This document shows, piece by piece, positions 53,508 to 63,242 of a DNA stretch of 64,000 nt; position 1 is the stretch's first letter; each line of letters starts with the position of its first letter. The DNA is taken from contig NZ_JAMXXK010000012.1 of the NCBI RefSeq assembly GCF_024129735.1, positions 1-64,000 on the forward strand, read 5' to 3'. The DNA comes from Acinetobacter lwoffii (GTDB taxonomy: Bacteria; Pseudomonadota; Gammaproteobacteria; Pseudomonadales; Moraxellaceae). Below the pieces are notes generated by a model. That model was not told the origin of the DNA and ran no database searches. It saw only the letters and a list, made by a program, of their open reading frames with translations. Made by a program: the position numbers and the translations under genes.

Positions 53508-53531
53508 AAAAGAGCGCATCAGCGCTCTTTT
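53508..53531 (-). terminator. Terminator of xpt
   Basis: AAAAGAGCGC (53508-53517) and GCGCTCTTTT (53522-53531) form a perfect 10-bp stem with an ATCA loop. On the minus strand T residues follow. Confidence 0.85.
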
Positions 53532-53548
53532 AAAATTCATTAGCGAGT

Positions 53549-54190
<642 letters not shown>

Positions 54191-54212
54191 TCAAGTGAAA
54201 TTCGCCAAAAAC

Positions 54213-54926
54213 TTAGTTGCTTGCACCTTTATAGTCAGTTAACAGTAAACCATAGGAGGTTTTCTTGTCGACATGCGAAACTTTGACTGGAAGATAGTCA
54301 AGTTTTGGTGCCAGCCAGAAAATGGTTTCACGACCTGGTTTGCTGTGTTTCATCACCACTTTAATGGTATTAAAGGATCCGTATTTGGTGCTTATAGTCT
54401 CTGAACCCTGTTTGACAAACTTACGGCCTTCAACTTCTTTGGCATCAGCGATATAGTAATTTGCTTTCAGACCTGAATTTTTTAAATCTTCACGGATCTG
54501 CAATTCCGCATTCAACTCATCCAGAACATCTGCTCTCCAGGCAAAAGAACGTTTCTCATCGTCTTTCTTGGTACTGATGCTTTTGCTGGAAGGATTGAAA
54601 TTAATACTCATGGTATTGTTATGCACCAGTACTTTACTGCTGCGACTGAAACTGCTTGAGCCGATCTTGCCATTATTAAAAGTAAAGCGGCTGGTTTCGG
54701 TTGCAGAGGCAATCCCCCCGGCTTTTGCAGCAAAGACATACGTCCAGTTATTGCCAGATTTACTTAGAGTCCGTGTTGCAGAACCCATATTCTTGCCATT
54801 ATAGCTAAATTGATAACTGGCCTGGAAAGGAGTCATGGCAAAAGCCTGGCTAGAAATACCAGTGAACAGTATTGCGCTGCTCAGACCCGTGGTCATCACT
54901 AAAATTTTGAATACAGTCTTCGCCAT
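54213..54926 (-). CDS. Exported DUF3108-family protein
   Basis: The 237-aa product has a signal peptide (ending SSQAFA near residue 30). The mature part has the DUF3108 pattern: FQASYQFSYNGKNMGSATRT at the start, the ELQIREDLKNSG region, KYGSFNTIKVVMKH, and a C-terminal FWLAPKLDYLPVKVSH. The family is periplasmic with no settled function. It lies downstream of, and in the same direction as, the 228-aa unknown gene, 159 bp away. Confidence 0.8.
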   Translation of the reverse strand: MAKTVFKILVMTTGLSSAILFTGISSQAFAMTPFQASYQFSYNGKNMGSATRTLSKSGNNWTYVFAAKAGGIASATETSRFTFNNGKIGSSSFSRSSKVLVHNNTMSINFNPSSKSISTKKDDEKRSFAWRADVLDELNAELQIREDLKNSGLKANYYIADAKEVEGRKFVKQGSETISTKYGSFNTIKVVMKHSKPGRETIFWLAPKLDYLPVKVSHVDKKTSYGLLLTDYKGASN

Positions 54927-55085
54927 CAGTTATTTTCCTATATTGATTCAATTGGCAAAACATATCACTTATTGGACCCTTTATTATTTGGGCAAAATAT
55001 GGAAATTGAAGGGATATTTCTGCCAAAAATGTATATTTCATGTAGTTTTATGGAACTTTTGTTCAAAAACTACGTTTGGCATGAT

Positions 55086-55772
55086 TTAAGAAGGATCTTT
55101 CTGTTTGATGGGGGTGACCCGGTTGTCATCCATCTCGTCTTCATCCCAGTTTTCTTCCTGATCTTGGGAGAGTTTTCTAAACAGGGCGGCCAGATTGACA
55201 TTACCAATCACCACCAGTTCGGCTTCACGAAGTACTGCGTGATTCACATGAACTTTGCCCAAGGTATCAATGACCGATCGGCTTTTGCCTAACCAGCGAT
55301 TTAAATCCAGATAGAGCAAGTCATCGATGACTTTAATTACACCCAATTTTTCCAGAATCATTCCCAAAGGATCTTTATGCAAGACACGTTGATAGAAAAA
55401 CAGGCCAAAACGCACGCCCAGTTTATACAGCATATTCGGATATTTGGCTTCAATCAGCTGAGTATCACTAATTTGCTCGAACACGATCAACTGGGTAGTT
55501 TTATTCAGTTCCATCTGTACCAGTTTCAAATCAACCGATAAAGTGACAATCAAGCCTTTATAATCTAGTGTTGCATATAAACGCAGCCAGTCTTCATGTA
55601 AATCTGCATGTAAGTCTTTCAATGCATCGACATTATCTGTGACAAAGCGCTGAAAAGTTGCATTCAGGAAGACTTGCGATAAGGGAAATTCACGCTCATC
55701 TTCAATAAATCCTTCCGCCCTCTGATACACTTGGCGGATTCGGTTGGAAATATTGGAAATTAGCGTTTGCAT
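55086..55772 (-). CDS. Conserved-looking protein of unknown function
   Basis: The 228-aa product is soluble by hydrophobicity, rich in Leu and charged residues, with no signal peptide. Features are RIRQVYQRAEGFIEDEREFP near the start, a central TQLIVFEQISDTQLIEAKYP, and a strongly acidic stretch QDQEENWDEDEMDD near the C-terminus. The open frame begins at a TTG at 55790, but CCAGGAC before the ATG at 55772 favours the latter. I do not recognise a family. It is divergent from the TonB-like gene. Confidence 0.65.
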   Translation of the reverse strand: MQTLISNISNRIRQVYQRAEGFIEDEREFPLSQVFLNATFQRFVTDNVDALKDLHADLHEDWLRLYATLDYKGLIVTLSVDLKLVQMELNKTTQLIVFEQISDTQLIEAKYPNMLYKLGVRFGLFFYQRVLHKDPLGMILEKLGVIKVIDDLLYLDLNRWLGKSRSVIDTLGKVHVNHAVLREAELVVIGNVNLAALFRKLSQDQEENWDEDEMDDNRVTPIKQKDPS

Positions 55773-56026
55773 ACTGAAGCGTCCTGGCAACTTTATTTTT
55801 GACTCGGGATGTATCTTGTCGAATTGTATGAAAAATACAAGCGTTCATGCTTGAAGTTTAGCAAAATAAATAGCACCATTTTTATAGTTTTAGTTATGTA
55901 ACGTTGAAGATTTGATGGATTTGGCATTTTAAAAAGATAAATGACGAATCCGTTTATTTTTAATCTTTCAAATACTTTTTTGGGGAGCTGAACTCATTAT
56001 TGAGTTTAGGCGAATGTGAAAAAACG

Positions 56027-56893
56027 ATGATACTCATGCCTCTGGTCAGAACTTGGTGGAAAGATCCAGTGTTTAGCAGTGCGTTGCTTGCCGCAGGCAT
56101 TCTGCATTTGATCGTGCTGACACTGGAATTTGGTATGCCGCAAGATCGGGATACCAGTACCAAAGAAATCGCGGTCAGCTTGCGCCAAACTGATGAAAAA
56201 ATTGAGCATGCTGATTTTCTGGCCCAAACGGACCAGCAGGGTTCCGGCCAGTTTAGAGAAGCTCATCGCATGTCGAGTGATATGCCATCGCCGTTAATGG
56301 AGCAACATGCAGGTGAAGAACTGCAAGAAAGTCTAGATATGCTGCAACAGCAACAGGAACTCAGTTTTGAAGAAAAAGTCCTGATGACCACCTTGAGTTG
56401 GCAAAAGCAGGCGGAAGAAAATCAGCGTAAAAAAATGCAGGAGCAATTACAGAGCCAGTTTCAGGCCAAAGCGGCCATGGTCGCCAGTCTGGAAGCGCAA
56501 TATTTACAGCGTCAACAAAATTTCAGTCGTCAGCAAAAAATTAAAACTGTAGATGGGATTCAGGCCAAGCAGGATGTTTCGGCCGCCTATCTGGAAAAGT
56601 TCCGCGAGAAGGTGGAATTCTATGGGAACCGCTACTATCCGGAAGCAGCGAAACAACAGAATCTGGCAGGGGAAGTGCGGCTGATGGTGATCCTGAACCA
56701 GAATGGCGGAATTCGTGCCATTCGGCTGATTGACAGTTCAGGACATGCCATGCTGGACGAAGCAGCCAAAGCTTCCGTGCGTAAGGCAGCCCCATTTGGT
56801 GCTTTCGATAGCAAAATGAAAGAAATTTCCGAACTGCGGGTGATTCGTACCTGGCGTTTTGACCCGGCTGAAGCAGAGTTTGAGGTGCGTTAG
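56027..56893 (+). CDS. TonB-family energy-transducer-like protein
   Basis: TonB proteins span the inner membrane and pass energy to outer-membrane receptors. The 288-aa protein has one N-terminal membrane helix (SSALLAAGILHLIVLTLEFG) and a C-terminal TonB-type domain with YYPEAAKQQNLAGEVRLMVI, GGIRAIRLIDSSGHAMLDEA and RVIRTWRFDP. The usual Pro-rich spacer is missing. In its place lies a Gln/Glu-rich coiled coil (about 90-180). No exbB or exbD is nearby, so it may be a TonB paralogue or TolA-like. The start could also be 56036. Confidence 0.78.
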   Translation: MILMPLVRTWWKDPVFSSALLAAGILHLIVLTLEFGMPQDRDTSTKEIAVSLRQTDEKIEHADFLAQTDQQGSGQFREAHRMSSDMPSPLMEQHAGEELQESLDMLQQQQELSFEEKVLMTTLSWQKQAEENQRKKMQEQLQSQFQAKAAMVASLEAQYLQRQQNFSRQQKIKTVDGIQAKQDVSAAYLEKFREKVEFYGNRYYPEAAKQQNLAGEVRLMVILNQNGGIRAIRLIDSSGHAMLDEAAKASVRKAAPFGAFDSKMKEISELRVIRTWRFDPAEAEFEVR

Positions 56894-56913
56894 ACTATTT
56901 ATTCATTTGTAAA

Positions 56914-57010
56914 CCCTCCCTCTAACTCCCTCCCAAAGGGAGGGAGAACTATCATTGAGCTATAGGTATTAAAACTCCCTCTCCTTATGGGAGAGGGTTG
57001 GGGTGAGGGT
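56914..57010. repeat. REP-like pair of C/G-rich inverted repeats
   Basis: Two imperfect palindromes occur in an intergenic gap: CTCCCTCCC-AAA-GGGAGGGAG (56926-56946) and CCCTCTCC-TTAT-GGAGAGGG (about 56977-56997). The second is followed by GTTGGGGTGAGGG. This type of CCCTC/GAGGG element is dispersed in many proteobacterial genomes. The copy number here cannot be known from one window. Confidence 0.7.
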
Positions 57011-57017
57011 AAACAAT

Positions 57018-57047
57018 AAAAAAAGCGAGCCTTGGCCCGCTTTTTTT
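57018..57047. terminator. Bidirectional terminator between the TonB-like gene and ybeY
   Basis: GCGAGCC (57025-57031) pairs with GGCCCGC (57034-57040), one mismatch, flanked by A7 and T7 runs between convergent genes. Confidence 0.8.
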
Positions 57048-57058
57048 ATGAAGAAATT

Positions 57059-57544
57059 TTAGTTTTGTTCCAGATAAGGATTTTCAAAGCCCAGCTTGGC
57101 CAGAATTTCGATTTCAATGCCTTCCATTTCTTCTGCATCTTCATCTGAAGTTTCATGATCATAGCCCATTAAGTGCAAGGTGCCATGAACCAGCATATGG
57201 GTAAAGTGAGTCAAAGGCGCTTTGCCCTGTTCACTCGCTTCACGTAATACCACAGGAATACAGATCACCAGATCACCAATGGGAAATGCATCCAGAAACT
57301 GCGCCATTTCATCTGGAAGCTCACTCGGGAAAGACAGTACATTGGTCGGTTTGTCCTTGCCTCGATATTCCAGATTCAGTTTATGACTTTCGTCATTATC
57401 GACACAGGCAATTCCGATTTCGCAATTACTCTGAGTGCCGATATGACGTAAAGTGGTTTCTACAACTTTTTTAATGTAGGCCCGCTTCAGTACCAGTTCA
57501 GGCGACTGAAAGTCCTGTTGTAAGGAAAGACTAAGTTTCAACAC
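57059..57544 (-). CDS. ybeY: Endoribonuclease YbeY
   Basis: YbeY is a zinc-dependent endoribonuclease needed for 16S rRNA 3'-end maturation and ribosome quality control. The 161-aa protein has the zinc motif [11 protein letters not shown] in its C-terminal third and the conserved [14 protein letters not shown] earlier. The start appears to be GTG at 57544 (or TTG at 57541) after AAGGA. It lies 19 bp after phoH, in the order miaB-phoH-ybeY found in many proteobacteria. Confidence 0.93.
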   Translation of the reverse strand: MLKLSLSLQQDFQSPELVLKRAYIKKVVETTLRHIGTQSNCEIGIACVDNDESHKLNLEYRGKDKPTNVLSFPSELPDEMAQFLDAFPIGDLVICIPVVLREASEQGKAPLTHFTHMLVHGTLHLMGYDHETSDEDAEEMEGIEIEILAKLGFENPYLEQN

Positions 57545-57563
57545 AAATCCTTAAGTTTAAAGC

Positions 57564-58640
57564 TTAATGCTGTGCGTCTGCCGCAGCATCATTTTCAGCG
57601 ATCAAGGCTTCCTGACGTGCTTTACGTTCGGCACGTGCTTCAGCACTTAAACGCTGCTGTTCACTGTCCCAACCTTCGTAGGCTTCGACAATTTTCTGTA
57701 CCAGCTGATGACGTACCACATCACGCGAATGGAAACGGGTGATATGAATTTCAGGAATTTTATCAATCACGCGCAAGGCATGTGACAGACCGGATTGCTG
57801 ACCACGCGGTAAATCCACCTGAGTTACGTCGCCCGTAATCACAGCACGTGAGCCAAAACCTAAACGGGTCAGGAACATCTTCATCTGTTCTGGGGTAGTG
57901 TTCTGCGCTTCATCCAGAATCACGAAAGAATGATTCAGGGTACGGCCACGCATATAAGCAAGCGGAGCGACTTCAATCACTTGACGTTCGATCAACTTGG
58001 CCACTTTTTCAAATCCAAGCATTTCATACAGCGCGTCATACAAGGGACGTAAGTACGGATCGATTTTCTGGGATAAATCCCCCGGCAAGAAACCAAGTTT
58101 TTCACCGGCTTCAACCGCAGGACGGACTAACAGGATACGTTGGATTTCATTGCGTTCCAGCATATCCACTGCAGCTGCAACGGCGAGATAGGTTTTACCT
58201 GTACCGGCAGGGCCAATACCAAAAGAAATATCACTTTGCAGAATGCGCTGTACATAACGTTTCTGGTTGGCACCACGCGGATTGATCCGGCCTTTACGGG
58301 TTTGCAGCCACACATTGTCCAGCCCCGTATGTTCCTGATCATCCAGATCTTGCTGAAGCTCGCGGTCAGTCTGGCTGCCCTGAATCATCAGATGTAAAGT
58401 ATCTGCACTAATCTGCTGACTATGTTCAGATTCTTCATGAAGACGTTGCAAGAGCATTTCGGCTCTCTCAACGGCATCGATTCCACCATCAATAATAAAA
58501 CTTTCTCCACGATGGGAGATTTTGACGTCTAAACGTTGTTCAATTTGCTTCAAATGGCCGTTATAGGCACCTAACATGGCTTGTATACGGTCCATCGAAA
58601 TTCCAGGAAAAGCTACTGTACGTCGAATCGCTGCAGTCAA
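57564..58640 (-). CDS. ybeZ: PhoH-like protein (YbeZ)
   Basis: YbeZ is a PhoH-family ATPase linked to YbeY and RNA metabolism. The 358-aa protein has a KH-like N-terminus (LEQRLDVKISHRGESFIIDG), Walker A GPAGTGKTYLAV near 143-154, and Walker B FVILDEAQNTTPEQMKMFLT. The TTG start at 58640 is supported by AAGGA seven bases upstream. It sits between miaB and ybeY on one strand. Confidence 0.92.
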   Translation of the reverse strand: MTAAIRRTVAFPGISMDRIQAMLGAYNGHLKQIEQRLDVKISHRGESFIIDGGIDAVERAEMLLQRLHEESEHSQQISADTLHLMIQGSQTDRELQQDLDDQEHTGLDNVWLQTRKGRINPRGANQKRYVQRILQSDISFGIGPAGTGKTYLAVAAAVDMLERNEIQRILLVRPAVEAGEKLGFLPGDLSQKIDPYLRPLYDALYEMLGFEKVAKLIERQVIEVAPLAYMRGRTLNHSFVILDEAQNTTPEQMKMFLTRLGFGSRAVITGDVTQVDLPRGQQSGLSHALRVIDKIPEIHITRFHSRDVVRHQLVQKIVEAYEGWDSEQQRLSAEARAERKARQEALIAENDAAADAQH

Positions 58641-58677
58641 GAGTGTTCCTTATGAAGTGTGCGTTATATGCTCTACA

Positions 58678-60135
58678 TTACGCCACGTCAGGCTCAAGAT
58701 TCAAGAGCTCACCATAAACTAAATTCAAAGTTTTAATTTCGGTAATTTCAATCTCGGCAAAGCGGCCTACCCAGGCAGGGTCACCAATAAAGTTGACATA
58801 ACGGGTATTGTCCGCCGTACCGACCAGAATATTCGGATCTTTATCAGAAACTTTTTCGATCAGTACACGCTGGATAGACCCGAGCATGGCATCCGTCTTG
58901 TCAATGCTTGAACGCTTAATCCATTGCTGAACTTTAGCCAGACGTTCTTTTTTCACATCTTCAGAGATCGTATCTTCCAGTTCTGCCGCAGGCGTACCCG
59001 GGCGTTTTGAATAGATAAAACTATAAGAGTGGTCGAAATCTAGATCCTGAATAAACTGATAAGTCTCTTCAAAGTTTTCACCTGTTTCACCCGGGAAACC
59101 AATGATAAAGTCTGAAGATAGGTGCATGTCAGGGCGAACTGCACGTAACTTTTTAATCTTTTCGATGTAAACATCAATCGTATGGTTACGCTTCATGGCT
59201 TGCAACACATCATTGGAACCGCTTTGTACCGGCAGATGCAGATGTGAAACCATTTGTGGCAGGTCACGATAACACTGGATCAGGTCGTCATTAAATTCCA
59301 GTGGATGCGAAGTGGTATAACGAATCCGGCCAATGCCCGGAATATCCGCGACTAAACGCAACAGATCGGCAAAAGTACAGATATTGCCTTCGAATGTTTC
59401 ACCACGATAGCCATTGACGTTTTGACCCAGCAGGGAAATTTCACGCACGCCTTTTTCTGCCAGACCCGCAATTTCAGCCAGTACATCATCCAGTGGGCGA
59501 GACACTTCTTCACCACGGGTATAAGGCACCACGCAGAACGAACAATATTTTGAACAGCCTTCCATGATCGAAACAAAGGCTTTATAGCCCTCAACACGCG
59601 GTTCAGGCAGAAAGTCGAATTTTTCGATATCCGGGAAGGAGATATCTACCAGTTTGATTTTTTCTTTTTTCGGTTTTTCGATCTGGTCAAAATGCTGATC
59701 CAGCATTTGTGGCAAGCGGTGCAGAGTTTGCGGGCCAAAAATCATATCGACATAATTGGCACGTTTCTGGATGTTGTCGCCTTCCTGAGACGCCACACAG
59801 CCGCCAACCCCGATAATCAGATCCGGATTCTTGTCTTTCAGTTTGCGCCAGCGACCCAGCTCGGAAAACACTTTTTCTTGGGCTTTTTCACGGATCGAGC
59901 AGGTATTCATCAGCAGAATATCGGCATCTTTAGGATCGTTGGTCAGCACATAGCCATGAGAATCGCCTAACAGGTCTGCCATACGGTGACTGTCGTACTC
60001 ATTCATCTGACACCCTTGTGTTTCGATGTACAGTTTTTTGACTGAAGCATCGCTAACAGGGGTGTGCGCTGGCTGGGTAACAGTGTTTTCTGAGGCAGCT
60101 GGGGCACCATTCGGAATGAAGGTTTGAACCGTCAT
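58678..60135 (-). CDS. miaB: tRNA-2-methylthio-N6-dimethylallyladenosine synthase MiaB
   Basis: MiaB is a radical SAM methylthiotransferase that modifies A37 of tRNAs reading UNN codons. The 485-aa protein has an N-terminal domain with three cluster Cys ([22 protein letters not shown]), the radical SAM motif [15 protein letters not shown], and a C-terminal TRAM domain ending in [13 protein letters not shown]. The N-terminus has about 30 extra residues rich in Ala, Pro and Thr. The frame opens at 60195, but AGGAG five bases before the ATG at 60135 sets the start. Confidence 0.95.
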   Translation of the reverse strand: MTVQTFIPNGAPAASENTVTQPAHTPVSDASVKKLYIETQGCQMNEYDSHRMADLLGDSHGYVLTNDPKDADILLMNTCSIREKAQEKVFSELGRWRKLKDKNPDLIIGVGGCVASQEGDNIQKRANYVDMIFGPQTLHRLPQMLDQHFDQIEKPKKEKIKLVDISFPDIEKFDFLPEPRVEGYKAFVSIMEGCSKYCSFCVVPYTRGEEVSRPLDDVLAEIAGLAEKGVREISLLGQNVNGYRGETFEGNICTFADLLRLVADIPGIGRIRYTTSHPLEFNDDLIQCYRDLPQMVSHLHLPVQSGSNDVLQAMKRNHTIDVYIEKIKKLRAVRPDMHLSSDFIIGFPGETGENFEETYQFIQDLDFDHSYSFIYSKRPGTPAAELEDTISEDVKKERLAKVQQWIKRSSIDKTDAMLGSIQRVLIEKVSDKDPNILVGTADNTRYVNFIGDPAWVGRFAEIEITEIKTLNLVYGELLNLEPDVA

Positions 60136-60448
60136 GTAGGCTCCTACAAGGTAATACGTTGAAAGAGTGAACGAACAGCCTGATTGATGCATCAAACAGG
60201 TGAATAAAAATTCAATTCACGGACTGAAATCTTGGAAAGGCGCATATTTTAGCAGGAAAGTCGCTTAAACTTATAGCCCAAATTAACTGTGGAAAAATAT
60301 TGATTTATGGGCAAAAATTGTCTGTAGATTAATATTGCTTAATCATAAGGTTACATAACTGAACAATAGAGTTGGTTATAATCTTCAAACTAGCTCTTAT
60401 GATATGCAACATGGGCAAAGCACAAAATCGATGATAGAAGGCAAAGGG

Positions 60449-62404
60449 ATGTTGAAACACACTAAAACTATGTATAAATACTATAAATTAATTACTTTAA
60501 GTGTGGCATGTATCTGTTCAGCGAGTACACAGGCAGCAGAAGAACAATTTAATGATGCCTTGCGTGCAGCCAATGCAGGCAATATTGAACTGTTACAGCA
60601 ATATCGTCTGTCTATGCAGAATGATGCCTTGGGCTATTATCCGGAATACTGGATTTTAAACCAGAATCTTGCCATGCAGCCTGTCAGCCAGATTATCAGC
60701 TTTGCCCAGCGTTACCCTCAATCCGCCATGGCTGAAAAGCTGGCAGCGGACTATGTCGAAGAAAAAGTAAAAATGGCAGACTTTGGCACTGCCCAACCGG
60801 TATTGCCTTATGTAACCAATGCTGATCCTGCCGAAGCCTGTGCAGTGGCACAAGTGCGCGCCAAAGCTGGCGATGAACTGGTCTATGCCGAGTTTAAAGA
60901 AGTCTGGTTAACTACCAATAGCCAGCCTGAATCTTGTACCGGTTTGGGCCGGATGATGCTATCCAGTCCACTTATGACGGCAGAAGACCGTCAGCAGCGA
61001 CTCTGGGGACAACTTCGTGCCGGACAGTCAGGTCAGGCCATTGCGACAGCGCAAGGCATTGGTCTAAATCTGTCTCTGGCACAACTAAATTCGATTCAAG
61101 CCAATCCCACTAATTATTTGTGGTCTGCGCCTAAAAGTACTGCGGCGGAGCATGCCTATCTGATTTATGCGCTGGGACGTCTGGCCGATAGCGATTTGGA
61201 CTCAGCTTTGTCTATCGTCAAACGGACTGCCGAAGGTACACCAGTACAGGTACAACGCGCCTTATATCGTGCTGTCGGTTATATCGGTGGTACCACAGTC
61301 ATGAAAAACAACTTCAACCGGGAAGTGTTAAATGCGCTAGATGCCAGCTATGGTCTGCCATTTAGCCCGGAAGAAGCCGAGATTTATGCGCGTCAGGCGA
61401 TTCGTTTTAGTGCCTGGGAAAGCCTGATTCGTGCGATTGACAGCATGAGCGTCAACCAGAAGCAGGAAGATCGCTGGCAATATTGGCTGGCTCGTGCTAG
61501 TGAACAACGTGCTGACCGTGCTTCCAAGCAGGCAGCAGAAAGTATTTATCGTAAGCTGGCGATCGGAGATGACTATCACAATCTTTTGGCACGCGACAAG
61601 CTGGGGCAGGTGACCGCGAGTACACCAACCCCGGCACAGCCATCCAATCAGGCTATGCAGCGCTTGAATCAGGATATTCATTTCCGCCGTGCTTTCACTT
61701 TACGTAATATCAGCGCCCCAGAGAACTACATTAACCGTGAATGGAACTGGGCAGTACGTCAGGCTTATCTGAAGAAAGATGATGACCTGTTGCTGGCTGC
61801 GGCAAAGCGTGCCATGGACATGGGTTGGCATGATCGGGCCATTTATGCTGCCGACCGTACCGCGAACAAACATAACTACAATTATCGTTTTCCAATGCCG
61901 CATCAGAATTACGTGGTCAGCCATAGTCGTAATGCCGGCATAGATCCAGCCTGGGCCTACGGGTTGATGCGTCAGGAAAGCCGTTTCAATACTGTGGCAC
62001 GTTCACATGTAGGTGCGGGTGGTCTGATGCAGATTATGCCGGACACGGCCAAGCTGGTGGCACGTCAAATGGGTGAAGCTTATAACCCGGCGGCACTCAC
62101 CGATATGAATACCAATATTCGCTACGGAACATTCTATTTATCTACGATTCAGCGTCAGCTCAGCGATAGTCCGGTGCTGGCAACGGCAGGTTATAATGCT
62201 GGCCCAAACCGTGCCCGCCGCTGGCAGCCAGAATTTCAGGGGATTGCCGCAGATCAATATACTGAAAGTATTCCTTTACTTGAAACCCGAGATTATGTGA
62301 AACATGTCATGACCAATGCCACGCATTACGGTATCTTGTTAGGACAGGGGGCACAGTCAGTGGGTAAACGCATGCAACTGATACCATTACGTAATACACA
62401 ATAA
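60449..62404 (+). CDS. slt: Soluble lytic murein transglycosylase
   Basis: Slt cleaves peptidoglycan glycan strands to 1,6-anhydromuropeptides in the periplasm. The 651-aa protein has a signal peptide ending about SASTQA, a long helical superhelix (U and L domains), and a C-terminal catalytic domain. The catalytic Glu is in YGLMRQESRFNTVARS, followed by GAGGLMQIMPDTA and AGYNAGPNRARRW. ATG at 60449 follows AAGG and gives a good signal peptide. ATGs at 60404 and 60431 are in frame but give longer tails. Confidence 0.93.
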   Translation: MLKHTKTMYKYYKLITLSVACICSASTQAAEEQFNDALRAANAGNIELLQQYRLSMQNDALGYYPEYWILNQNLAMQPVSQIISFAQRYPQSAMAEKLAADYVEEKVKMADFGTAQPVLPYVTNADPAEACAVAQVRAKAGDELVYAEFKEVWLTTNSQPESCTGLGRMMLSSPLMTAEDRQQRLWGQLRAGQSGQAIATAQGIGLNLSLAQLNSIQANPTNYLWSAPKSTAAEHAYLIYALGRLADSDLDSALSIVKRTAEGTPVQVQRALYRAVGYIGGTTVMKNNFNREVLNALDASYGLPFSPEEAEIYARQAIRFSAWESLIRAIDSMSVNQKQEDRWQYWLARASEQRADRASKQAAESIYRKLAIGDDYHNLLARDKLGQVTASTPTPAQPSNQAMQRLNQDIHFRRAFTLRNISAPENYINREWNWAVRQAYLKKDDDLLLAAAKRAMDMGWHDRAIYAADRTANKHNYNYRFPMPHQNYVVSHSRNAGIDPAWAYGLMRQESRFNTVARSHVGAGGLMQIMPDTAKLVARQMGEAYNPAALTDMNTNIRYGTFYLSTIQRQLSDSPVLATAGYNAGPNRARRWQPEFQGIAADQYTESIPLLETRDYVKHVMTNATHYGILLGQGAQSVGKRMQLIPLRNTQ

Positions 62405-62436
62405 AATTAAAATTATTGGGGGATGGTGATTTATTC

Positions 62437-63075
62437 ATGAAAATAATGAAGGATCGTCGAGTCTGGGCTGGATCGGTTGCGCTTGTAGTATTGGCCAGCA
62501 GTCAGGCAGCCTTTGCTGCACCAACAGACTATGTCATGGATGTACAAATGGTCCCGGCCTTATGTAGCTTGTACCCGGAATATGCCAAGAAGCGAAAATG
62601 TCTGGAAGGTTATTCGCTGAATATCTCCGGCTTATATCCTCAGACCACATCACAAAATTGCACGACCAATAGCTCTGCGAAACTGTCACCACTGCAGTCC
62701 AAGGTAGTGGCCAGGATCATGCCGGATGACAATACCCGGACAATTTTATGGCGCAATATCGGTGGCTGCGTGCCGATGAATGCCAGTCAGTATTTCCGGA
62801 CGATTATCAATTATGCAGATCGTCTTAAAGTGCCTGCGGAACTAACGGAACAGGAAAATATCACGATTTCTGTCGATACATTGCGAGCCAAATTCCTGAA
62901 AATTAATCCGCAATTACCGGGCAATGCCTTGCGATTCAACTGCCAGCAGACTCAGTCAGCTAGCGTGCTTACCTCGATCAAGGTCTGTTATCGCCCCAAT
63001 GGCAATTACAAATCCTGTCCTGCCAACATTATTAATACATGCCCAAAAACTGTCACAATAAAAGGAACATACTGA
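62437..63075 (+). CDS. RNase T2-fold protein lacking both catalytic histidines
   Basis: The 212-aa product has a signal peptide ending SQAAFA near residue 28 and eight Cys, fitting a disulfide-bonded periplasmic protein. The fold can be followed against RNase T2/RNase I. The first active-site block reads LNISGLYPQ (61-69) where the family has xxIHGLWP. The second reads LWRNIGGC (104-111) where the family has EWxKHGxC. The C-terminal TSIKVCYRPNGNYKSCP also matches. Both catalytic His positions are Ser 64 and Ile 108, so RNase activity is not expected. The start could be a few codons off. It lies 32 bp after slt. Confidence 0.68.
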   Translation: MKIMKDRRVWAGSVALVVLASSQAAFAAPTDYVMDVQMVPALCSLYPEYAKKRKCLEGYSLNISGLYPQTTSQNCTTNSSAKLSPLQSKVVARIMPDDNTRTILWRNIGGCVPMNASQYFRTIINYADRLKVPAELTEQENITISVDTLRAKFLKINPQLPGNALRFNCQQTQSASVLTSIKVCYRPNGNYKSCPANIINTCPKTVTIKGTY

Positions 63076-63242
63076 GCTTTTTTGCCGATTTAATTTATAT
63101 TTCCTATCAGACTTTAGGTGAAATCCGTCCTCTTTTATATGCATCTGGCAAAGGATTGGAGTACAATCTTTCGCGTTTACGATTATTAGATTAAATACTA
63201 ACTATTTAATCGCATTGAATATCCTCAATTGGAGATAATTAG

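Larger units (their letters stand above)
53238..53548. other. 311-bp intergenic region between the repeat-protein gene and xpt
   Basis: It contains the two terminators listed separately (53261-53295 plus strand, 53508-53531 minus strand). Between them are about 210 bases of AT-rich sequence with no gene seen. Confidence 0.5.

Noticed and set aside
54972-55292. Plus-strand frame of 106 codons
   Set aside because: Its second half overlaps the 228-aa minus-strand gene, and its composition is that of an antisense shadow.
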